From contig NW_020194563.1 in the NCBI RefSeq assembly GCF_002865645.1, positions 144,152-208,151 on the forward strand: a stretch of DNA of 64,000 nucleotides. The letters run 5' to 3'. The DNA comes from Hyaloscypha bicolor E. Lineage: Eukaryota > Ascomycota > Leotiomycetes > Helotiales > Hyaloscyphaceae. This document shows positions 10,213 through 22,085 of this stretch, piece by piece (within the stretch, counting starts at the first letter, position 1; every line of letters begins with the position of its first letter). A program made the position numbers and the translations under genes. The notes beneath the pieces were generated by a model. That model saw nothing but the letters and a program-made list of their open reading frames with translations. It was not told the DNA's origin and ran no database searches.

Positions 10213-12465
10213 ATGGCATCCCGAAAAGTGAATGTCCTAGTCTATTCTGGTATGTGTCCCATTGATTCCTCGATACACACCTCAAACCTTGTATATAGGC
10301 AATGGAAGCACAATTGAGTCTGTACGGCATTGTCTATACACTCTCCGGCGTCTGCTCTCACCAAATTATGCCGTCATCCCCGTGACTGATATCGTCATTC
10401 TGAAGGAACCATGGACGGCATCCTGCGCTCTCCTGGTGTTTCCTGGAGGGGCTGATATGGGGTATTGTCGGTCTTTGAATGGGGAAGGTAATCGACGTAT
10501 CGATCAGTATGTACGTCGAGGTGGTGCTTACCTCGGATTTTGCGCTGGAGGGTACTACGGGACTGCCCGGTGCGAGTTCGAAGTCGGGAACAGAGTTTTA
10601 GAAGTCATTGGACCTCGAGAATTGTCTTTCTTTCCTGGAACATGTCGTGGCTGCGCTTTCAAGGGCTTTGTATACCACAGCGAAGCTGGTGCCAAAGCAG
10701 TGCAACTCTATGTTGACGAGGAAGCGTTCAAGGGCGGCATTGTGCCACAGACGTTCAGATCCTACTATAACGGTGGAGGCGTCTTTGTGGATGCCCGGAA
10801 ATACGCTGATAAAGGTGTCGAGATTCTTGCAAGCTACGTGGATCCATTGGATGTTGATGGAGGAGATGGAGCGGCAGCTGTTGTATATTGCAAAGTTGGA
10901 GAGGGCGGGGCACTGCTTACGGGGCCTCATACGGAGTAAGTTCCTAAAACTCTGCTTGGTCCTTGGCTGACACTGAGCCAGGTTCGCTGCTGTAAACCTC
11001 GACCCAAAGTCGGACAGTCCAGATTATCCACAGCTTGTTAAAGCTTTGGCAGAAGCTGACTCGTCACGTGTCAATTTTCTCAAGGCATGCTTGGCCAAGT
11101 TGGGGCTGATTATCAGCCAGGAGACAACTACGGTACCTTCCCTATCTCGCCTACATCTTTCGTCACTGCATCACTTCCTAGTCCCAGAACTGCTGGTAGC
11201 GTGGGAGCACATTATCACCAAGGAGGATGGCGAAGAGTACATTAAAGGAGAAAATGATACCTTCCACCTCGAGAAACAAGATTCGAGGTGGTCGCTGAAC
11301 TCTCTTATCAAAACTCTACCAACACCTGGCATCTTGAAAGGAAGCAATGAACATGCAGCTGATCAAACGAATGATGTTGGGTCGAATGACAGAATAGTCG
11401 ACTATAACGCCATCACCAAGCGTCTGATCCCACACGAAACAGAATGGCCAGGAACGAAAGAAACCCCTTACTTCAATCACCACTCATTCTACGCCAACCT
11501 CCGAAAATACCAAGAAGAGAGAGATGGCGAAGCAGAAGAGTTTGGAAAGTACCTAATGTATGGGGAGGTTGTGACCAGTACGAACACGATGTTAGAAAAG
11601 TTGGTCTTTCGTCTGTTCTTCTGAGCCTATATTGATCATGGCCAGGAATATCAAATTACTTTCAAACGTCCCCACGGGCTTCACATTCACAGCAACAACT
11701 CAAGTAGCTGGTCGAGGTCGAGGATCGAATGTCTGGGTCTCGCCTGCTGGATCTCTGGTCATGTCCGTCTGCATGAAGCATCCAATGGAGCTCAGTAATA
11801 GCGCCCCCGTTGTGTTCATTCAATATCTCGCTGCTATTGCGATCGTTGAAGGCATCCAGTCCTACGATCGCGGCTACAAGGACTTCCCAGTGAAGCTCAA
11901 ATGGCCGAATGATATATGTGAGTGAGAAGTGAGAGGACTTCAAACAACGCGGCTGACGTAAATAGACGCACAAGACCCAACCAAGCTTGGAAAGAAGGAA
12001 TACATCAAAATTGGCGGGATCCTCGTAAACTCCTCATACTCCGCTGGTTCCTACGACCTCGTCGTGGGCATCGGCCTGAATACCACCAACGCTGCTCCAA
12101 CTACCTCTTTGAACGCACTACTGTCAACTCCGGCCTTCTCTTCTCTCGCACCCTTTACTTTAGAAAAGCTTCTCGCCCGAATCCTCACCAAATTTGAAAC
12201 TATCTACAAGCGCTTCCTACGGACTGGCTTTGATCACAAGTTGGAAGAAACCTACTATAAAAACTGGCTCCATACAGATCAAATCGTGACCCTGGAGGCC
12301 GAAGGAGGAGTGCGAGCGAGGATCAAGGGGATCACGACCAATTGGGGACTTCTCAAAGCTGAAGAGTTGGGGTGGGAAGACCGACCAACGGGCAAAATTT
12401 GGGAGTTGCAGAGTGACAGTAACAGCTTCGATTTCTTCCGTGGGTTGCTGAAGAGGAAGGCGTAA
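10213..12465 (+). CDS. BPL1: Biotin-[apocarboxylase] ligase
   Basis: Five exons (10213-10249, 10299-10935, 10982-11599, 11646-11917, 11966-12465) give 687 aa, the size of yeast Bpl1. The N-terminal third is a class-I-glutamine-amidotransferase-like domain (VFPGGADMGY, YLGFCAGGYYGT), as in other fungal ligases. The catalytic part starts near residue 420 (STNTMLEKN), followed by the biotinyl-AMP loop GRGRGSNVWVSPAGS, KLKWPNDIY and KIGGILVNSS with GIGLN. The C-terminal cap (KGITTNWGLLKAEE) is the BPL_C domain. Known reaction: ATP-dependent attachment of biotin to lysines of acetyl-CoA carboxylase, pyruvate carboxylase and related enzymes. Introns are 46-49 nt. Intron 3 uses the unusual donor GTTGGT, but the junction (LEK|N) is conserved in the family. 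No lesions were seen. Confidence 0.96.
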
Positions 12466-13880
12466 ATTCTGTTGTTTGGGAAGAACGCGTAAAGCCCGGG
12501 TTGATGTGCCCACAACTATCAGCTGTTCTTTCCATCCTGGGATTCGCATTGTTGTTTTGTGGCGAAATCACCCAACTTTTCTCTGGTCAAAATGACCAAG
12601 TGGGGACACTGGCCAAAGTGTACAATCATGACCCATTGGCAAGGTCCCAATCTGTGAGCTGTTGTAGATTGCCCACGAAGGCAGAGTCAATGAAGTCTCC
12701 ATGAGCATACCCAAGAGCGCAGTCCATCATCGGATCGGATAACATCCTCAAGTCGAAATGAGGAGTTTGCCCATCGTCGTCAACAAAGCCTTGGCCCTTG
12801 ACCTGCCACGTGGAAAGTCCGATCAAGGCACCAGTTATGACGGTCACGAGGGCATTCCTGAAGGGTGGCGACAAACCGAAGGACTACTACCAAAAAATCA
12901 GCAACCTCAAAGATCCCATTGAGGCAGAGACAAAACCGCATCCCTGTGTATTCTCTTGGATCGTTGGCATAGTGCCTGAGGGACAGCACAAGTGGTTGAT
13001 GTTTGGTGAAACAGCAAGAAGCATCACCAGTCTTATGCTGCGTGGCTTGAGAGGACACCGGAGTTTGAGAAATTCCCGACCATTCCTGAGCATTATGGTG
13101 AATCTACTACGCAAAATCTTACGTTCAATATGAAGAGGTCTGCGTGAATCGGGAGTATTTGGTACTGGGATCAGAAGATGGAAGAAGTTGGAGGCAAAAT
13201 AGCATGCTTTTCCGTTAAGCACTGATTTAACTGTCTGAGAGACAACTGTAATGGACCTTTACGGCGTTTTGCAAAAGTATAATTTGACTAAATTATCTAC
13301 TTGCTCAATTTCTCATCTCATGCCATTAAGTTGTGTACAGTTTGCTTTGGATTAATGGTGAGCTCGTCTTCAATTCTGGAGGGAGGCGGGCCTCGCGTGT
13401 TGCACGGTATCACTAGGAACGCTTGAAAAGTTTGAAACCTTCTTCAAAATTAATTCTACCGTAAAGAAGTCCCATTGGAAATCAGCACCTCAAAACTCGT
13501 TCCAGTCATTATCCTTAGTTGTAAACCTGATTGGAGTCTGAAGCTTTTGAAGTGTTCCAGATGAATTTAGCAGCACAGGAAATTTTCTGACACTCCGGAG
13601 CGGTCCTAAGAGAAATAATACTCAATAAATAATACAAGCCCGGAGATATGATAACTCCAAACTCTTCTAAATATTCTATCAATGTTTCTTTTAATACCCT
13701 TGGCTTTCCATCTGTAATTCTGAACCACCCCGACACAATTCCTGGCACACTGAGTTTAGTCAAATATTTTGAGTCGTCACAGTGGCCTCTGCTTTCTTCT
13801 CCTCCGCCATCTCAATACCTTACCTTACCCTTCGATATCAAATTTTTGAATACCATATTATCCTCTGATTACCTTCCACA
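12466..13880. other. Gene-poor stretch with decayed-looking fragments
   Basis: Several short frames look partly coding but none is complete. Plus-strand pieces at 12860-13010 (YYQKISNLKDPIEAETKPHP) and, in another frame, 13027-13125 (SYAAWLERTPEFEKFPTIPE) could be parts of one broken gene. A minus-strand frame at 13763-13515 (ITDGKPRVLKETLIEYLEEF) is also open. I cannot assign any of these to a family. Lying next to two clear pseudogenes, the stretch is probably relic sequence. Confidence 0.4.
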
Positions 13881-14150
13881 CTACCTGGTTGGGATCTTCT
13901 GCACGAACGCATCCAAGTCCTCAATACTCGCTCCCTTGGCTTCAGGATAGCAGAACCATACAAAGACAATCCCAACGAATGAGAACGCTCCAAGGAAGAA
14001 CCCAATATATGGTCCCATATTTCAGTAACCTGCATTCTGCATGTATGGCGAAACGAAAGTGATGAAGAGAGCGCCGGTCTGCTGTGTGAAGACCACCGAA
14101 GGACTAGCGAAATACAGCAGGGCATTCGAGGAGGTGCTGTCGCAGCAGGT
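13881..14150 (-). pseudogene. MFS sugar-transporter relic (C-terminal tail only)
   Basis: Read on the minus strand, about 80 residues match the end of hexose/alpha-glucoside transporters of the MFS sugar family. The last-but-one membrane span (FITFVSPYMQNAGY) is followed by MGPYIGFFLGAFSFVGIVFV, then the cytoplasmic signature WFCYPEAKGASIEDLDAFVQ and a proper stop. An in-frame TGA at about 14024 falls exactly where the family has tryptophan (AGY-W-N), so a single TGG to TGA change explains it. The ten upstream spans are missing: the sequence runs directly into the relic monooxygenase on the other strand. It cannot make a working transporter. Family assignment is firm; substrate is unknown. 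Confidence 0.8.
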
Positions 14151-14279
14151 GGATATCCATCTTCTGTCAAATTGTTTTCTGGCATCTGTCCAATCCTCGG
14201 ACGAACTGAGGAGGAAACCAAAGCGAGAAGGCCAGGTACCTAGCAAACACGAGCTCATTGGCGGGTTGTCCTCGTACTG

Positions 14280-14873
14280 TGCTCTCACTAGAGTGGACCT
14301 CTTGAAGCCCGCCTTGAATGAGCCGTTCAATTTTGGTAACGAAGACTTAGCCGGTGCAGGGATTCAGGGAAAATTCAACAACTTCAAGATGGTGGAGAAG
14401 GGTAAGCCTTGGACCCCGCGTATTTTTGGTGAGAACGTCGGGTTTGGCGGTTTTGGCCCTATACCTGTCGGTACTCCGGAGCAGGTCGCTGATATGATGG
14501 AAAAGTGGTTTGTGGAAGCAGACATCGTCGGCTTTAATCCGCAATGTGAGTGCTCTCCAACCCCGGCCCTTCTCGCCCCAATAATCCTTTAGTTCTCCAA
14601 ACCTCGTTCTGACATAAAAACGAAAAAAACAGACATGTGCAACCCAAGAGCATCACAGACAGCGTGGGGCTCCTCGTTCCCCAGCTCCAAAAGCGAGGCA
14701 TCTACTGGACCGACTACGCAGTTCTCGGTGGAACCCTTAAAGAGAACATACAAGCACAGCCTAGCCAACTATTTTTGAGTCGAGACCAAGCTGGTGCCAA
14801 GTTGAGAGGTGTCACACCTACTACTACGCCTTACATTGCAGCCGAAGCGACCGACGAGCCAAAGGCGACCTAA
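14280..14873 (+). pseudogene. NtaA/SnaA-type FMN-dependent monooxygenase relic
   Basis: The plus-strand frame from about 14280 contains IFGENVGFGGFGPIPVGTPE and QVADMMEKWFVEADIVGFNP. This is the C-terminal part of the bacterial-luciferase-like class that includes nitrilotriacetate and dimethyl-sulfide monooxygenase components. A normal intron (14546-14632) follows. The next block, ITDSVGLLVPQLQKRGIYWT with GGTLKEN, is the expected continuation but lies one base out of phase with the spliced frame. The N-terminal two thirds, including the flavin-binding barrel core, are absent. So the gene is truncated and frame-shifted. The family normally needs a separate NADH:FMN reductase, which is not seen nearby. 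Divergent arrangement with the sugar-transporter relic suggests a former metabolic gene pair. Confidence 0.72.
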
Positions 14874-15437
14874 TTGAATTGACGACATTGAACCCGCAAA
14901 TTGGCAACTCAAAAGTTTATGCCAAGAAAAATTACACAGTAGCACCAAGGTATGACAGCCATGATCGAGCTCTCCAATACTGCAGATGTCTGTTCCAGCA
15001 GATAAACAAAATTCCAATCCTCTCTAAATTTGTATCCCGAATTGAGCCTGCCAGATTTCCAACACATTTTCAGTTATTACGATCTTATCAACAAAACTCT
15101 GGACCGATGTAGCCTTACTTATTCTAATGTAATCTTATTCCTAGATAATATTTCAGCTGCAATGAAATCCCGCAGTATCACAGCGGTATGCAGATCAATT
15201 CAATGTTTTCATATTCATCAGCCCTATTACTTCCAGAAAAGCGCCATATTATATGCAAAATATCGATCCAATGAGTTTTACAAGGAAAAGCGAAGGCTCG
15301 ACTGCCTGGAGTGCGGGGTCGTGTTGAACCCCCTGAGCCCCTATTTGAGACCCACCATTTTTCTCGCTTAACCGACCATAACAGTACCACAACACTTCTC
15401 CACAGATCCCGCATTAATGTCCACAGGAACATGGCTA
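14874..15437. other. Intergenic, no supported gene
   Basis: About 560 bp, AT-rich in the first part. Open frames here (for example 15030-15371 plus) show no family motif or codon bias. It contains the 3' flank of the lysozyme-like gene. Confidence 0.5.
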
Positions 15438-16427
15438 TCATCCATCAAGATAACAGCCGTGCTCAGCGCTAACCCACCCTGTCAGCCGATTTGCAATATC
15501 ACTGGAATAACAATGCGTCGCGATCCCATCCTGCAAGTTCCCTGACCCATCAATGCTTCCGCTATTATACAGCCTGGCCGCTCTGTAAAAATCCGCCTCT
15601 GTTCCCCAACCGCTCTGATTAATGCATTGCGCCAATCCATCTCCGTCAGGTGTTCCGCCCGTTCCATCAGTAACCATTTGAGTGATGGTGGAGTCGGGGC
15701 ACGGGTTGTCGACTTCGCCGGTGATGTCAGAATTGCAGGTTCCGGAGCCGTTGTGGTCTTGCATCAAACCTGGGTTGCGGACGCCGTAGTTGGTAGTCGG
15801 GACTCGAACGCAGCCGCCAGATTCCTGGATGATTGTTGCGAGGATGAAGCGGTGGTCAACTCCAGTCTGAGCGGCCACGGCTTCGATTGCGTTCCAGATG
15901 GCGCCGACCTCGGGACCGGAGTCATTGTCGACACCCCAGGTAGAGCAGGACGAGAACATAATTGCTTTGTTGGCATTGAACCTGGATACGTGAGACTTGG
16001 GATTTTAAGAGTGATGGGGAGAGGACTTACATCTCAGTGAAGGAGACCCATTGATCGCGTGCTGGCCAGCCTTGATCAACACTTCCGTCACCCCAGTACA
16101 TGGTATATTGATCGTTTCCAGCACCCACACCATCCTCATCATTGATGTTCCAGACAGCAACATTTCCATTCTCCACCCAGCCGCCTGTGTCTCGCTCTGA
16201 GATGCGTCGTTTGCTCACTTTGGTGGAAGTGGGCTGGAAGTTCCCTTTCTTGTTTCCGAAAGTTGGGTGAAAATTAGCTGGGATTGTAGGCTTGGAGGTT
16301 GCCTGTGGTGGGTAAGGGAGTGGCTCTGCAATGGCAAAAGTTGCCAAGCATGACAAGGCGAGAACCTAGAGACTGTTAGAACTGCTCGAGTATTGACGAA
16401 AGAGGGTCTTACAACTGAGGAACGCAT
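15438..16427 (-). CDS. Secreted lysozyme-like (SLT/GH23-type fold) protein
   Basis: Exons 16427-16413, 16365-16031 and 15981-15438 (introns 47 and 49 nt) give 297 aa. The first intron interrupts the signal peptide (MRSSV|VLALSCLATFAIA). A proline/lysine-rich linker ends near residue 70 at a dibasic site (KRRISER). The C-terminal 190 residues form the domain: DHRFILATIIQESGGCVRVP with a likely catalytic glutamate in QESGG, then GVRNPGLMQDHNG, RAARLYNSGSIDG and SDIANRLTGWVS. This pattern belongs to a fungal family annotated as lysozyme-like or soluble lytic transglycosylase-like, presumably acting on peptidoglycan or chitin-type polymers outside the cell. Activity has not been shown for this sequence. 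Paired cysteines (GCV, TCNS, PCPDS, QCI, HCY, GCY) agree with secretion. Confidence 0.85.
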
Positions 16428-16545
16428 ATTGATTAAAGATTATCTGGTAGAAATTTCACTTGAAAGTTCTTGTGACTAAAAGAAGAAGGTGTTGGAAGAG
16501 ACTGAAGCTTGATGGAGAATACATCTACATGGAAAACGTTCTGGT

Positions 16546-16553
16546 TTTTATAT
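16546..16553 (-). promoter_or_regulatory. TATA box of the lysozyme-like gene
   Basis: TATATAAA on the minus strand, about 120 bp upstream of the start codon, a usual distance for fungal TATA promoters. No other TATA-like word lies closer. Assignment by position only. Confidence 0.55.
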
Positions 16554-17909
16554 ACGACACTTCAAGCCTGCAGAGATTGATTTGGGGGCTGTATCTCGGA
16601 GCTGAGGTTGTTCTGGTCATTTCTGGCCATTACCGTTACGTTACAATCGAGATGAGATTCAACACTGCATTTGCATCTCACCCGTCTCCCAAATAAATCG
16701 GAGGGGCCGAAGGATTGGAGGGTAATAAGCGTCTAAAGCGGATCGAACTGCCAAAGAAAGGAGTGAAAGACCTGTTCTGGCGCAACGTGCCATAGATTTT
16801 GGGCTGAAGTCATCCTCAGGAGCTAATTTGAAATACTGAGTTTCGACTACTGAGAGTGCAGAAACGGGAAACCGGCTCCTCAGTACCTCACATCACCCGG
16901 ACATGCGTGTGGAATCACTCCAGCAAAGTTCCGTTAATGAATTAGAGAAGCAATTCTATGATAGGGGTAAATCGGTTAAGCTATATTGAGCAGGTGTTAA
17001 GCAGGCGTTTCAACCCCTTCCATTAGGAACGTTGCATTTTCTTTAACTTAAGGGGAAATACCGAGTAACACCGGAGGACTTACGGAGGTTTGACCAGTCC
17101 TGAAGTTTGTTGTCTTCTTCAGGACAATCCTCCGCAGAATAACTCCAATTCTGGGGCTGTGAGATAAATTAAGGTTCATCCAATCTTCGAAGGAAAAGCG
17201 GGAAATCCCCTGTCGGCACGATCCTCTGGGTCAGCCTTAATTTTGTACCCCTGAAGCCACATGCCGAGCCGCGCTCGTATTTCAAGTCCCCTGAGGTTTA
17301 CTGGTGCAATTCCATTGATCCGTGACTAAGTCTGGGGCTGAAGCTTGCGGTTAATCTCAGTAAAGACGTTGAGATTTTCTTTGGGACGCATGAGCCAAAT
17401 CTCACCTCAGATGTCAATTTGGGACCAGATCCCATCGGGCGAGTGAGATCGATTTTCGGATGTCGCGCAGACCAACATGGGGGCCGTTCCGTTTGCTCGC
17501 TTAACGCCGCCGGCTCGGAATGCCTTCCTCGGCGTTTCTCTACAGTAAAATGTAGTGGCATGCTGTCGGGAGCAGGGCCAAATCTGGCTTGCACCACGCT
17601 GCAGCGGCCGCCTTAATGTGTCTGCGGAATACAGAGCTTCTTTCTGTTACACGATTCTCGAGCTGTAGATCCTTACTCGAATTTTGTCTGGTTGTTTTTG
17701 CCTTGCCAGCTTTGCAAATGCACCATGATTTGTCAGATTTGATGAAAGATGAGCTGTCTTTCCTGAGCCAGAGTGTGAGGCTGTTAGCAGGGATACCGCT
17801 CCTTCCCAAGCTTTTATCATCACTTCTTCTTCTTCTTCTCCTTTTTCACGGTCGTACTTAAGAGGGGGACGCAACTGTCAGAGTTCCGTCAATTCAACTT
17901 CTAAGCACG
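16554..17909. other. Intergenic, about 1.35 kb
   Basis: Region between two genes reading outward, a secreted lysozyme-like protein and a GH55 enzyme, so it likely carries both promoters. A pyrimidine-rich run (CTTCTTCTTCTTCTCC, around 17824) precedes the GH55 start. No ORF with recognisable content was found. Confidence 0.5.
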
Positions 17910-20648
17910 ATGCATTTATTCCCTCTCCTTTTCTTGGCTCTTGCCGAGATCGTTTCTGCCAGAAGTCTACCAGCTGTTGAACAACGGAGAAGCATTCTCA
18001 ATACCACGGCATTGGCAAACAACTCATACTACCCACCTATACCAGTCAACACGAATTTTGCAGACTTTGTTCCTAATATGAAGTGAGTCTTTCTTGAAAA
18101 TCTTACGTGCTCCGGCTAACAGCAATGCAGAGGAATACCATTGATCTCCATAAATGAGAGTGTCCAGCCTTGGAACGGAGCAATTAAGCACGTGAAAACT
18201 GCTCCAACACCACGTACAGATGCACTGTTGGCAGCAAGAAGCTGCGGTGGGCCAGTAGTTACCAATCCTGGTACTTTCTGGTACGAGCAGATCACGCATA
18301 ATGGGATTTCTCCTTTCATCAACGACGGCGCATCATGGCCAGTTTTTCGAAACGTGAAGACCAACTATGGTGCTGCAGGTGATGGATCAACAGATGATAC
18401 GGATGCCATCCAAAATGCTATCAACGGTAAGAGCTTCCATAATTTGATCAACGTGGAAGCTGATCAACATAGCTGGAATCAATGGAATCACTCGAGACCA
18501 AAACCAGCTGGGGACGACAGGTCAGCCAGCTGTGATATATCTCCCACGTGGCGTCTATATTCTCTCGAAACCACTCCAGTTATACGTTGGCACCGTGCTG
18601 ATGGGGGACCCATTGAGCCCTCCCACCCTCAAAGCTGCATCAGGATTCAATGGAAATGTCCTAATTTACGGCAAGGACCCACACCAAGATGCAACAACGA
18701 ATTTCTACATCGGAGTCAAAAATCTTGTCTTTGATTCGAATAACATCAATAAGGATACGCAGTTTACGATCATTGACTGGAGCGTCAGCCAAGCTACCCA
18801 ACTCACCAATTGTGTCTTCAACATGCCGAGCTTTTCTAGTGGGCATACAGGAATTTCAATGCCTGAAGGAGGAAGTGGAACTTATCTTGGTGACTTGCAG
18901 ATCAATGGCGGTGTTGTTGGTATTGATATGTCCAACCAGCAATACATGGTCAAGGGGGTTGCATTCAAGTTTTCCACCACGGGGATTAAGTTGTCCCATT
19001 GCTTTGATTGCATTATTCAGGACTGTACATTCCAGGATCACAGTGTTGCGATAGACATGACCTCGAACTCTGTGGGCTCGCTTGTTGTCTTGGACTCTTC
19101 GGCTCAAGATGTTGGCACCTTTGTTGCTACAGTCAACACCGGAAATGGAGCTTCATCATTGATTCTGGAGAATGTTCAGAATAATGGTGGGGGTTCTGCG
19201 CAAACTGTCATGGCCAGTGGAAACGCTATCTTAGCTGGGAACGTTGCAGATACATGGGTCATGGGAAATACGGTGAGTGATACCAGTGCGATTTGAAGTT
19301 TTCAACTGACGTCTGCAGTACACACCAGGTGGCTCTCCATTGGGAAGCTATGTAGGAGGAGCAACTTTCACGACCCCCCGCTCCTCAAACTTGCTTCAAA
19401 ACGGCAACTACTTCACCATGGCCCCCCCAACTTACCAAGAGTACGCCCTCGATCAATTCATCAACATCAAGTCCGTCTCTGGCCTTCCAGTCTTCGGCGA
19501 TGGAGTCACAGACGACACTGCCAATATCAACTCAATCCTCTCCACTTACGCAAACTGCAAAATCATTTTCTTCCCACAAGGAACGTATCTGGTCACCAAC
19601 ACGATCTTCGTTCCCGCCGGCTCTCGGATCGTAGGCGAAGCATGGTCAGCTATCTCAGCCGTGGGAAGCAACTTTTGGAACCCAACAAGTCCTGTGCCCA
19701 TGGTCCAGGTAGGCAATGCTGGTGATGTCGGCGTTGCTCAGATCTCAGATATGCTCTTCACGGTAGCTGATGTCCTGCAAGGTTGTCAACTTGTAAGTCC
19801 GCATCCTTGAAACCTCTACATCCACAGTTTGCTAACGGTACACCCCATAGCTTGAGATCAACATCGCAGCCTCCAACCCCGGAGATGTAGGCTTATGGAA
19901 CTCCCACTTCCGCGTCGGCGGAGCAGCTGGATCAAAGGTTCAGACGAACTGCGCTGGTTCCCCAGCTGATTGCAAAGCAGCGTTTGGTCTTCTACATCTC
20001 ACAGCCACTTCCTCGGCTTATATTGAAGACATGTGGGGTTGGACCGCAGACCACGACCTCGACGGCGGAAACGGCCAAAACATCGCCGTTGGCCGCGGTG
20101 CCCTCATCGAATCTTCATCTGCCTCCAACGGTGGACGAGGAACCTGGTTAGTCGGCACGGCTTTCGAACACAACACCCTATACCAGTACAATTTCCACAA
20201 CGCAAAAGATATTTATGCTGGTATGCAGCAATCTGAGACGCCGTACTGGCAAGGACCTGGCTTTGCAGAAGACGTTCTCGATCCTGCTCCGTGGGCACCG
20301 GCACTCGTCACGCCCTACGGAGATCCTGATTACTCGAACTGTGGAGGCGGAGATTCGCAATGCAGGATGGCTTGGTTTGAGTATATCACCTCGTCGACGA
20401 ATCTTTTCCTCTATGCTACTGGATTCTGGACGTTCTTTAATGGTAATGATTTGAGTAATTGTAATAACAATGCGGCGTGTCAGACGAATGCCATCGATAT
20501 CCAGGGCAGCAGTGCCATTTATATGTATGGGGTTAATACGAAGAGTAATTTGAATATGGTGACGGGGGATAATGGGTTGTTGGTTACGATGAACAACAAT
20601 CCTGGGGGGTGGGGCGGGGTTGTTGCTGCCATGTTGGCTGAGGGGTAG
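17910..20648 (+). CDS. GH55 exo-beta-1,3-glucanase, secreted
   Basis: Five exons (17910-18082, 18131-18426, 18473-19272, 19319-19792, 19851-20648; introns 46-58 nt) give 846 aa. A signal peptide (MHLFPLLFLALAEIVSA) is followed by two pectate-lyase-like beta-helix halves. Each opens with the family motif: FRNVKTNYGAAGDGSTDDTD near residue 135 and FGDGVTDDTANIN near residue 455. Further GH55 blocks are VIYLPRGVYILSKPL, AAFGLLHLTATSSAYIEDMW with GWTADHDLDG, and NGRGTW-type sequence before FEHNTLYQYNF. Known activity: release of glucose from the non-reducing end of beta-1,3-glucan, in wall turnover or in attack on other fungi or callose. The ORF ends soon after WGGVVAAMLAEG; many homologues run a little further, so an extra 3' exon cannot be excluded. 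All junctions keep the frame. Confidence 0.93.
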
Positions 20649-20774
20649 ATAGCATTAGACATGTGGTACATATTCAAAAGATTCGATCAGCTCTCTCTTG
20701 ACATCCTGTTCCACTTCCAGAACTCCTTTCGAAACGCTTGACCTTCCGTATAACTCCAAACTCGCCCAAACCTT

Positions 20775-22085
20775 TCATAGCATCATCAGCAAAGCAACAA
20801 GCGCGGCTGCTCCAACCTGCCAAATAAAACTTCCTGGTATCCTTTCCCTCTCGCCCCAGCTCTTCACAGCACCACAACAAGTCCTATTATAAACCACCCC
20901 ATTCGCCCTCGCCGCCACCTCAAACACACTCCCATTCCCCACATCATAAAAATCCACATCCAGAAACTTCGGCGGGAAGCCCCACTCCTTCGTACAATTC
21001 TCGACATTCCCCCCTAAACTCCCGGGCCCAGTGATATTATTCGTAAACTTCAAATACGGAATATACGGTACGAGAATAGCGTTTCCGAGGAGGTCGATCT
21101 CGTAGTTGAGGTTGTGGTTCGTCATGTACATCCGGCTTTTCGCTTGTTCTGGGGAGAGGTTTGGTGGCCGTTGGGGAGTGCAGGGGAATGTGCGGTCCGT
21201 TTGGTCGAAGGGCGTTTCCCAGAGCTGACTGAATTCATCGAGGATCCAGGGCACGGCGACTTGGTTTGCGTTGTAGTCCATGAATAGGACTACTCGTTTG
21301 CCGGTCAGGATCATTGTCTCCAGAGTTGGCCAGTCCTCGAGGGACATCGGGATCTTGGGAGGGATGTAGGTGTATTTTGTGAGTCCTGTGGACTCGATAA
21401 AGGGCACGTAGCTGGTTACGGGTGCATAGTCGCCGTTTTCGAGGATTAATGTTACGACATCGTACGGGTGCGTGGCAACCCATTCGTAGACTTGTGTCAG
21501 CCAGGTGGTGATGGGTCCGGCGTCTAGGAGAGAGCACGACGTGTGGCAGAAGTGGGGGGTTCCATTCACGAAGTGCATTTGGGCTTGCAAGAGCCGAATT
21601 CCATCATTCAGTTGCGTAGTGACGGGCCAGTGTTGGTTAGAGGCTACATTGTTGGGGATGACGAAGGGGGAGTTGTGGGCGGAGACTTCGGTTATGTTGC
21701 TATATTGCCTGGAGCAGAACTCGGGATAGTTGTTGCATGGTGTTTTGTTCGTAGGTTGAGGTGAGATGATTGTTTGAGTGGCATTGGTGACATTCGTCGT
21801 TGAAGAGCCTTGGAGGATGATTTGGGAGGAGAGTGAGATGTAGGAGGTCACGTTCACGGTCCCGGTCCCTACAACAGGAACTCCATCCGATATGCTCGTC
21901 GTAGACGCCGTTATCGTGGAAGAATACGATGCATAGCTTCCTGTGGGAGATATAGCTTCAGATGATCCCGTGATCGGCCCCGTAAGTGAAGATCCTGAGA
22001 GGAGAAGCAGGCTGTCGCTCGACTGTGCGCTCGTGCTGGTGATGAAGATGTAAACAAAGCATAATAGCCGTGCGGGCAACATCAT
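20775..22085 (-). CDS. PLC-like phosphodiesterase, GPI-anchored surface protein
   Basis: A single 436-codon exon. A signal peptide (MMLPARLLCFVYIFITSTSA) is followed by about 90 residues of Ser/Thr-rich stalk. The domain starts at a cysteine pair (PCNNYPEFC) and carries the two histidines expected of PLC-X-type enzymes: H137 in SAHNSPFV and H181 in HFCHTSC, with the strand DGIRLLQAQMHF between. Later blocks DVVTLILENGD and VVLFMDYNA are typical of fungal PLC-like proteins. The end (FIWQVGAAALVALLMML) is a hydrophobic GPI-attachment tail. Substrate is unknown; despite the name, most of this fungal group has not been shown to cleave phosphoinositides. It is divergent from the SUR7-like gene and convergent with the GH55 gene. 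Confidence 0.88.
   Translation of the reverse strand: MMLPARLLCFVYIFITSTSAQSSDSLLLLSGSSLTGPITGSSEAISPTGSYASYSSTITASTTSISDGVPVVGTGTVNVTSYISLSSQIILQGSSTTNVTNATQTIISPQPTNKTPCNNYPEFCSRQYSNITEVSAHNSPFVIPNNVASNQHWPVTTQLNDGIRLLQAQMHFVNGTPHFCHTSCSLLDAGPITTWLTQVYEWVATHPYDVVTLILENGDYAPVTSYVPFIESTGLTKYTYIPPKIPMSLEDWPTLETMILTGKRVVLFMDYNANQVAVPWILDEFSQLWETPFDQTDRTFPCTPQRPPNLSPEQAKSRMYMTNHNLNYEIDLLGNAILVPYIPYLKFTNNITGPGSLGGNVENCTKEWGFPPKFLDVDFYDVGNGSVFEVAARANGVVYNRTCCGAVKSWGERERIPGSFIWQVGAAALVALLMML

Noticed and set aside
17300..17874. Several overlapping ORFs before the GH55 gene
   Set aside because: Frames on both strands overlap with no family resemblance. Best read as promoter sequence with a pyrimidine tract.
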